From assembly GCA_021160685.1 (NCBI GenBank), contig JAGHCC010000158.1:1-9239 (forward strand): DNA of 9,239 nucleotides, given 5' to 3'. The DNA comes from Desulfobulbaceae bacterium. Lineage in GTDB: Bacteria > Desulfobacterota > Desulfobulbia > Desulfobulbales > SURF-16. The notes beneath the pieces were generated by a model. It ran no database searches. It saw nothing but the letters and a program-made list of their open reading frames with translations, and was not told the DNA's origin. Shown in pieces: positions 6,335 through 9,239 of the stretch; position 1 is the stretch's first letter; each line of letters begins with the position of its first letter. Position numbers and translations under genes: made by a program.

Positions 6335-7555
6335 ATGTTATTGATAGATACTGAAGCCTGTATTGGCTGCGGAGTTTGCGAGGAGAATTGCGACTTTGAT
6401 GCTATTCATGTTGTTGATGGTGTAGCCGAGGTTAATGATAATTGTACTCTCTGCGGCTCCTGTGTTGATGAATGTGAAGCCGAGGCTCTGCACATTGAGA
6501 GAGAAGAGCAGGCGGGCCAGTCTGATCTTTCCCAGTGGTTCGGTATCTGGACCTTCGCTGAATTCCGGAACGGTCGTATGGCTCCCGTTACCTTTGAATT
6601 GCTCGGCGTGGGGCGTAAATTGGCGGATCAGCGTCAGGTGAAATTGGCGACGGTTTTACTCGGCCATCAACTTGAAGGACAAGCTGAAAAATTAATATCT
6701 TATGGCGCGGATGTTGTCTATGTGGCGGATGATCCTGCTCTGGAGCATTTTACTGATGACGCCTATGGCAATGTACTGATTGACCTGATTCGTGAACATC
6801 AGCCCGAAGTTGTGCTGGCCGGGGCTACGGCTATCGGTCGATCTTTTATTCCTCGGGTTGCAACGATCATGAAAACCGGCCTTACGGCTGACTGCACCGG
6901 GCTGGAAATCAATGCTGAGGACGGGTCTCTTTTGCAGACCAGGCCTGCCTTTGGCGGCAATATCATGGCAACTATTGTTTGCTCTAAATTCCGGCCGCAG
7001 ATGTCCACTGTCCGTCCCTTGGTCATGAAGGCCCTGGATCCTGATGAGTCCAGAAAAGGAGAGGTGATTACGGTAAAACCCTCCCCGGAAAGAATGGCCT
7101 CTCGTGTCAGGGTTATACGTAATGTCGTTGAGGAAGAGGATCAGGTTCATTTGACCGAAGCCGACATTGTTGTTGCCGGCGGTCGAGGCCTTGAGAATAA
7201 AAAGGGTTTTGTCATGCTTGAGGAACTGGCCGGTTTGCTGGGTGGCGCTGTGGCTGGGTCAAGGGCGGCCGTGGACAGCGGCTGGGTTTCTTATCCTCAC
7301 CAGGTTGGCCAGACGGGCAAGACCGTTTGTCCAAAGGTTTATATTTGCTGCGGTATTTCCGGAGCTATACAGCATCTGGTGGGGATGCAGTCTTCAGAGC
7401 TGATTATCGCCATTAATAAGGATCCTGATGCTCCGATATTTGATATTGCCACTTATGGCGTTGTTGGCGATCTTTTTGAAATTCTGCCCCGACTGATTGA
7501 TAAACTGAAAGAAGAATCTGGTAACTATTCAGGTGGGGCCACCAAATTGGCCTAA
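6335..7555 (+). CDS. etfA: Electron transfer flavoprotein, alpha subunit with N-terminal 2x[4Fe-4S] ferredoxin domain; altered C-terminus
   Basis: A fusion of 406 residues. Residues 1-58 form a bacterial-type ferredoxin domain with two clusters: Cys9, 12, 15, 19 and Cys37, 40, 43, 47. The Pro that usually follows the fourth Cys is missing in both, replaced by Asp20 and Glu48. Residues from about 68 (FGIWTFAEFRNG) form EtfA domain I, and from about 277 the FAD domain. The FAD domain carries AGGRGLENKKGF, AGSRAAVDSGW (Arg310), HQVGQTGKTVCP (322-333), CGISGAIQHLVGM (339-351) and INKDPDAPIFDIATYGVVGDLF, the full ETF-alpha signature. Ferredoxin-fused EtfA is known from CarE and LctC of Acetobacterium, both bifurcating or confurcating. 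No clear ribosome site precedes ATG 6335. The last residues, NYSGGATKLA, are encoded by the repeat element beginning at 7521; without it the frame would end in SGK. This tail is therefore probably acquired and functionally irrelevant. Confidence 0.95.
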   Translation: MLLIDTEACIGCGVCEENCDFDAIHVVDGVAEVNDNCTLCGSCVDECEAEALHIEREEQAGQSDLSQWFGIWTFAEFRNGRMAPVTFELLGVGRKLADQRQVKLATVLLGHQLEGQAEKLISYGADVVYVADDPALEHFTDDAYGNVLIDLIREHQPEVVLAGATAIGRSFIPRVATIMKTGLTADCTGLEINAEDGSLLQTRPAFGGNIMATIVCSKFRPQMSTVRPLVMKALDPDESRKGEVITVKPSPERMASRVRVIRNVVEEEDQVHLTEADIVVAGGRGLENKKGFVMLEELAGLLGGAVAGSRAAVDSGWVSYPHQVGQTGKTVCPKVYICCGISGAIQHLVGMQSSELIIAINKDPDAPIFDIATYGVVGDLFEILPRLIDKLKEESGNYSGGATKLA

Positions 7556-7560
7556 CCACC
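7532..7560 (+). other. GC-rich hairpin overlapping the etfA stop codon
   Basis: GGTGG (7532-7536) and GGCCA (7537-7541) pair with TGGCC (7548-7552) and CCACC (7556-7560), with a 6-nt loop and the etfA TAA (7553-7555) as a bulge. Only TTTCC follows, so as an intrinsic terminator it is weak. It lies exactly between the two direct copies of GTAACTATTCAGG and may be a structural part of the inserted element. It could still cause pausing or partial termination before fabG. Confidence 0.55.
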
Positions 7561-7586
7561 TTTCCGTAACTATTCAGGAGTGCTCC

Positions 7587-7638
7587 ATATCGGAGTCTAC
7601 GCTTACCTGGTTCATTCGGAGTCTTCGCTTACCTGGGA
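7587..7638. repeat. Two tandem 26-bp repeats inside the palindromic element
   Basis: Two adjacent 26-bp units share CGGAGTCT-n-CGCTTACCTGG (7591-7610 and 7617-7636), differing at the n position. A third, inverted and slightly expanded copy is on the other arm at 7670-7698. The direct doubling on one arm makes the palindrome asymmetric, pointing to an internal duplication after or during insertion. Confidence 0.8.
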
Positions 7639-7747
7639 CTTCGAAGCATACTTATGTTATTCAAGAAGGCCAGGTAAGCGAGTATGCGAGACTCCGAAAT
7701 GGAACAAGATGGGGTGCTCCTGAATAGTTACAAATCTGGTAAATAGA

Positions 7748-8494
7748 ATGAGTCTCAATGAAAGAGTTGCGTTGGTGACCGGCGGTAGCCGGGGGATTGG
7801 CCGGGCGATTTGCCTGCGGTTGGCTGAATTGGGCGCAACAGTGGTGGTCAACTATGTCAGTCGGCCCGATGCCGCTGATGAAACTGTCGCCATCATCGAA
7901 AAAGCGGGCGGCAAAGCTTTAACCTGCAGGTTTAATGTGGCTGACGGTAAAGAGGTTCAGGCCGGTGTAAAGGAAATCTTGGCAAATTTTGGTCAGATTG
8001 ACATTCTGGTCAATAATGCCGGAATTACCCGGGACGGTTTGATTGCCATGATGAAGGAAGAGTCTTGGGACCAGGTTTTAGATACCAATCTCAAGGGTGC
8101 CTATCATTGTATTAAGGCTGTGAGCCGGTCCATGATGAAAAAACGCTGGGGCAGAATCATTACCATTACTTCTGTAATTGGTTTTGCCGGGAATGCCGGT
8201 CAGGCCAATTATGCGGCGGCCAAGGCAGGACTTGCGGGACTGACCCGCTCGGTCGCCAGGGAGCTTGCCTCCAGAGGCATCACGGCTAATGGAGTTGCGC
8301 CGGGATATATTGACACTGATATGACCCGTGGCCTGCCTGAAGCGGTGACCGAGAAAATTTTATCTGAAATTCCCATGAACTCTCTGGGAACCCCTGAAGA
8401 TGTTGCCGGGGCAGTTGCTTATTTGGCCTCGGATGAGGCTCGTTATGTGACTGGCCAGTTTATCCATGTCAACGGTGGCATGTTCATGGGATGA
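7748..8494 (+). CDS. fabG: 3-oxoacyl-[ACP] reductase (FabG)
   Basis: FabG reduces 3-oxoacyl-ACP to 3-hydroxyacyl-ACP with NADPH in the elongation cycle. It is a classical short-chain dehydrogenase of 248 residues, full length. The nucleotide loop TGGSRGIG is at 11-18, NNAG at 89-92, and the catalytic tetrad Asn114, Ser142, Tyr155 and Lys159 (YAAAK) is complete. The C-terminal YVTGQFIHVNGGMFMG is the usual FabG ending. ATG 7748 has no Shine-Dalgarno sequence; the bases before it (AAATAGA) look like the old etfA stop, which would have lain one base upstream in a translationally coupled arrangement now separated by the inserted element. Expression may thus depend on an unrecognised promoter or on leaderless or re-initiated translation. 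Its place before acpP supports FabG over another SDR. Confidence 0.95.
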   Translation: MSLNERVALVTGGSRGIGRAICLRLAELGATVVVNYVSRPDAADETVAIIEKAGGKALTCRFNVADGKEVQAGVKEILANFGQIDILVNNAGITRDGLIAMMKEESWDQVLDTNLKGAYHCIKAVSRSMMKKRWGRIITITSVIGFAGNAGQANYAAAKAGLAGLTRSVARELASRGITANGVAPGYIDTDMTRGLPEAVTEKILSEIPMNSLGTPEDVAGAVAYLASDEARYVTGQFIHVNGGMFMG

Positions 8495-8858
8495 GTTCGG
8501 AAGACACGAGTCGGTAGACATGAGATATGATACCGATTATCATTTGCCTAACCCACTAAAGAGGAATAAAACATCAGATTTTTCAGGACTCTTTTCAGTA
8601 CTCGCTTGACGGGTGTAAGTCCCTTAACAGTAGAGGCAGATAGCGAACAGAGAGAGACCTTCGAGTTGTTTATTGCAAAGAAGTTGTTTGAATTTCTTGC
8701 CACAAATAACACGAAAATAATTCCTAAGGGACTAAATGAGCGTTTAAAATTTTAATAAATGTTTTGTTTGTATTTTTAAGGAATTAAATCTATTTGAGTT
8801 TTTAGATAGCGAAGACTTCGAAATTTAAAACTTTCATAATCAGCTAAGGAGAAAAATT
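8495..8858. other. 364-bp fabG-acpP intergenic region with degenerate repeats and AT-rich leader
   Basis: No protein-coding gene is visible. From left to right it holds a small inverted repeat ATGATA-ccgat-TATCAT (8527-8543), a stretch resembling group II intron domain I around GGGTGTAAGTCCC (8611-8623), a piece resembling the core of the 4151-4220 repeat (8643-8664), an AT-rich segment from about 8730, and GCGAAGACTTCGAA (8809-8822), close to a piece of the 7617-7636 repeat in inverse orientation. The acpP ribosome site AAGGAG ends the region at 8846-8851. AcpP is normally made in large amounts, so a promoter is expected here, but no convincing -35/-10 pair was found. Confidence 0.55.
8601..8665 (+). 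other. Possible remnant of a group II intron 5' domain
   Basis: The motif GACGGGTGTAAGTCCCTT around 8608-8625 closely resembles the GGGTGnAAGTCCC hairpin that recurs in domain I of many bacterial group II introns. The following AGAGGCAGATAGCGAAC is compatible in style. No GUGYG 5' end, domain V or reverse transcriptase is present in the gap, so if the resemblance is real this is a decayed fragment. This is pattern recognition only. Confidence 0.3.
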
Positions 8859-9092
8859 ATGGCAGTGGAAGACAAACTTATTGATATTATTGCGGAGCAA
8901 CTCAGTGTGGACAAAGGCAAGGTTGTTGCTTCCGCTTCTTTTGTTGACGATCTTGGCGCCGATTCTCTAGATCTTGTTGAGTTAATTATGGCCATGGAAG
9001 AGTCTTTTGATATTGAAATTCCTGACGAGGATGCCGAAAAAATTATGACCGTTCAGGATGCCATTGCATATGTAGGTAAAGTCAAAGGATAA
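8859..9092 (+). CDS. acpP: Acyl carrier protein
   Basis: AcpP of 77 residues carries growing acyl chains on a 4'-phosphopantetheine arm for FabH, FabG and PlsX. Ser36 in DLGADSLDLVEL is the attachment site, in the perfect family context. The protein is strongly acidic (VDDLGADS, MEESFDIEIPDEDAEK), as expected for the recognition helix. ATG 8859 has a strong AAGGAG site 7 nt upstream, the best ribosome site in the back half of the window. It is separated from fabG by 364 bp of repeat-bearing, AT-rich DNA, which suggests separate transcription. No terminator follows within the window, consistent with a co-transcribed downstream gene, usually fabF. Confidence 0.98.
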   Translation: MAVEDKLIDIIAEQLSVDKGKVVASASFVDDLGADSLDLVELIMAMEESFDIEIPDEDAEKIMTVQDAIAYVGKVKG

Positions 9093-9175
9093 CAAGCCAC
9101 GCTGGAAGTTTTTTGGCTGTACGTAGCGTCAATAAATTTATGGTCGAGGAGATCAATCTGCATAATCTCTCAGCG

Positions 9176-9211
9176 AGGCACAGAGAAAAAAACTCTATGA
9201 ACTTTGTGCCT
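9176..9211. repeat. Inverted repeat downstream of acpP (AGGCACA...TGTGCCT)
   Basis: AGGCACA at 9176-9182 pairs with TGTGCCT at 9205-9211, and AGAG (9182-9185) can pair with CTCT (9193-9196) around an A7 loop. The 3' arm is followed by TT then mixed sequence, so it is a poor terminator. The wording (GAGGCACAGAG ... CTTTGTGCCTTT) resembles short interspersed palindromes common in environmental bacterial genomes. Confidence 0.5.
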
Positions 9212-9239
9212 TTACAAGAGACTTTCATAAAAAAATATC

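Larger units (their letters stand above)
7521..7731. mobile_element. 211-bp palindromic MITE-like element inserted at the etfA-fabG junction
   Basis: GTAACTATTCAGG occurs at 7521-7533 and again at 7566-7578, and its inverse complement CCTGAATAGTTAC at 7719-7731. The inner copies extend to a 21-bp stem: 7566-7586 against 7711-7731, 15 perfect pairs followed by 3 Watson-Crick and 3 G-T pairs. Further in, CGCTTACCTGG at 7600-7610 and 7626-7636 pairs with CCAGGTAAGCG at 7670-7680. The flanks look like a target duplication: AATCTG at 7515-7520 and 7733-7738, extendable to AATCTGGTAA because the element itself begins with GTAA. Removing the element rebuilds a compact junction in which etfA ends TCT GGT AAA TAG one base before the fabG ATG. 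It codes for no credible protein, so it would be non-autonomous; no transposase family can be named. Confidence 0.72.

Noticed and set aside
7587..7698. Possible small CRISPR array (three similar units)
   Set aside because: Two units are directly adjacent with no spacer, the third is inverted, and all lie within one palindromic element; no cas gene is nearby.
7533..7727. Short open frame across the palindromic element
   Set aside because: It is composed almost entirely of the repeat arms, starts inside etfA and has no ribosome site; there is no sign of coding.
8794..8840. Promoter for acpP (TTGAGT with CATAAT or TTTAAA)
   Set aside because: Spacers are far from 17 bp (24 bp or more), so no pairing is convincing, although a promoter somewhere in this gap is expected.
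9095..9129. Terminator after acpP (AGCCA...TGGCT, ACGCT...AGCGT)
   Set aside because: The two possible stems are 5 bp each, mutually overlapping, have long loops, and the T-run lies inside the loop, not after the stem.

Overview
This window looks like part of a chromosome from an anaerobic, probably sulfate-reducing or syntrophic member of the Desulfobacterota (former Deltaproteobacteria). That is an inference from gene content: a yceD-rpmF-plsX-fabH ... fabG-acpP fatty-acid/phospholipid cluster combined with an acyl-CoA dehydrogenase, EtfB and a ferredoxin-fused EtfA. No rRNA or other phylogenetic marker is present to confirm it.

Layout. Positions 1-277 (+) hold the 3' end of an alpha/beta-hydrolase gene, broken by a one-base contraction in a poly-A run. 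Positions 324-938 (-) encode a phosphoribosyltransferase, convergent with the hydrolase. A 328-base divergent intergenic region follows and ends in a perfect sigma-70 type promoter (TTGACA-16-TATAAT, 1195-1222). From there everything is on the + strand: yceD/DUF177 (1267-1785), rpmF (1914-2105), plsX (2110-3165), fabH (3162-4142), an acyl-CoA dehydrogenase (4344-5492), etfB (5547-6326), etfA with an N-terminal 2x[4Fe-4S] domain (6335-7555), fabG (7748-8494) and acpP (8859-9092). The next gene is outside the window; fabF is the usual neighbour of acpP.

How the genes work together. PlsX makes acyl-phosphate for phospholipid synthesis. FabH starts fatty-acid chains, FabG reduces the beta-keto intermediate, and AcpP carries the chain. 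No enoyl-ACP reductase (FabI/K/L/V) is visible. In its place in the gene order, between fabH and fabG, sits an acd-etfB-etfA cassette with the same order and the same EtfA architecture as the electron-bifurcating caffeyl-CoA reductase CarCDE of Acetobacterium. Whether this cassette feeds or draws on fatty-acid synthesis, or only shares a transcript with it, is the main biological question here.

The second theme is repeats. The front of the cluster is compact from rpmF onward (4-nt gap rpmF/plsX, 4-nt overlap plsX/fabH). Four junctions downstream of fabH carry repetitive DNA: a 70-bp imperfect palindrome (4151-4220), 7-bp tandem repeats (5494-5528), a 211-bp palindromic insertion-like element (7521-7731), and a 364-bp gap with degenerate repeat-like pieces and a possible group II intron remnant (8495-8858). 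The 70-bp palindrome and the 211-bp element share a core sequence, so they appear to belong to one dispersed repeat family. The 211-bp element seems to have inserted into the last codons of etfA, replacing the end of EtfA and pushing fabG away from it.
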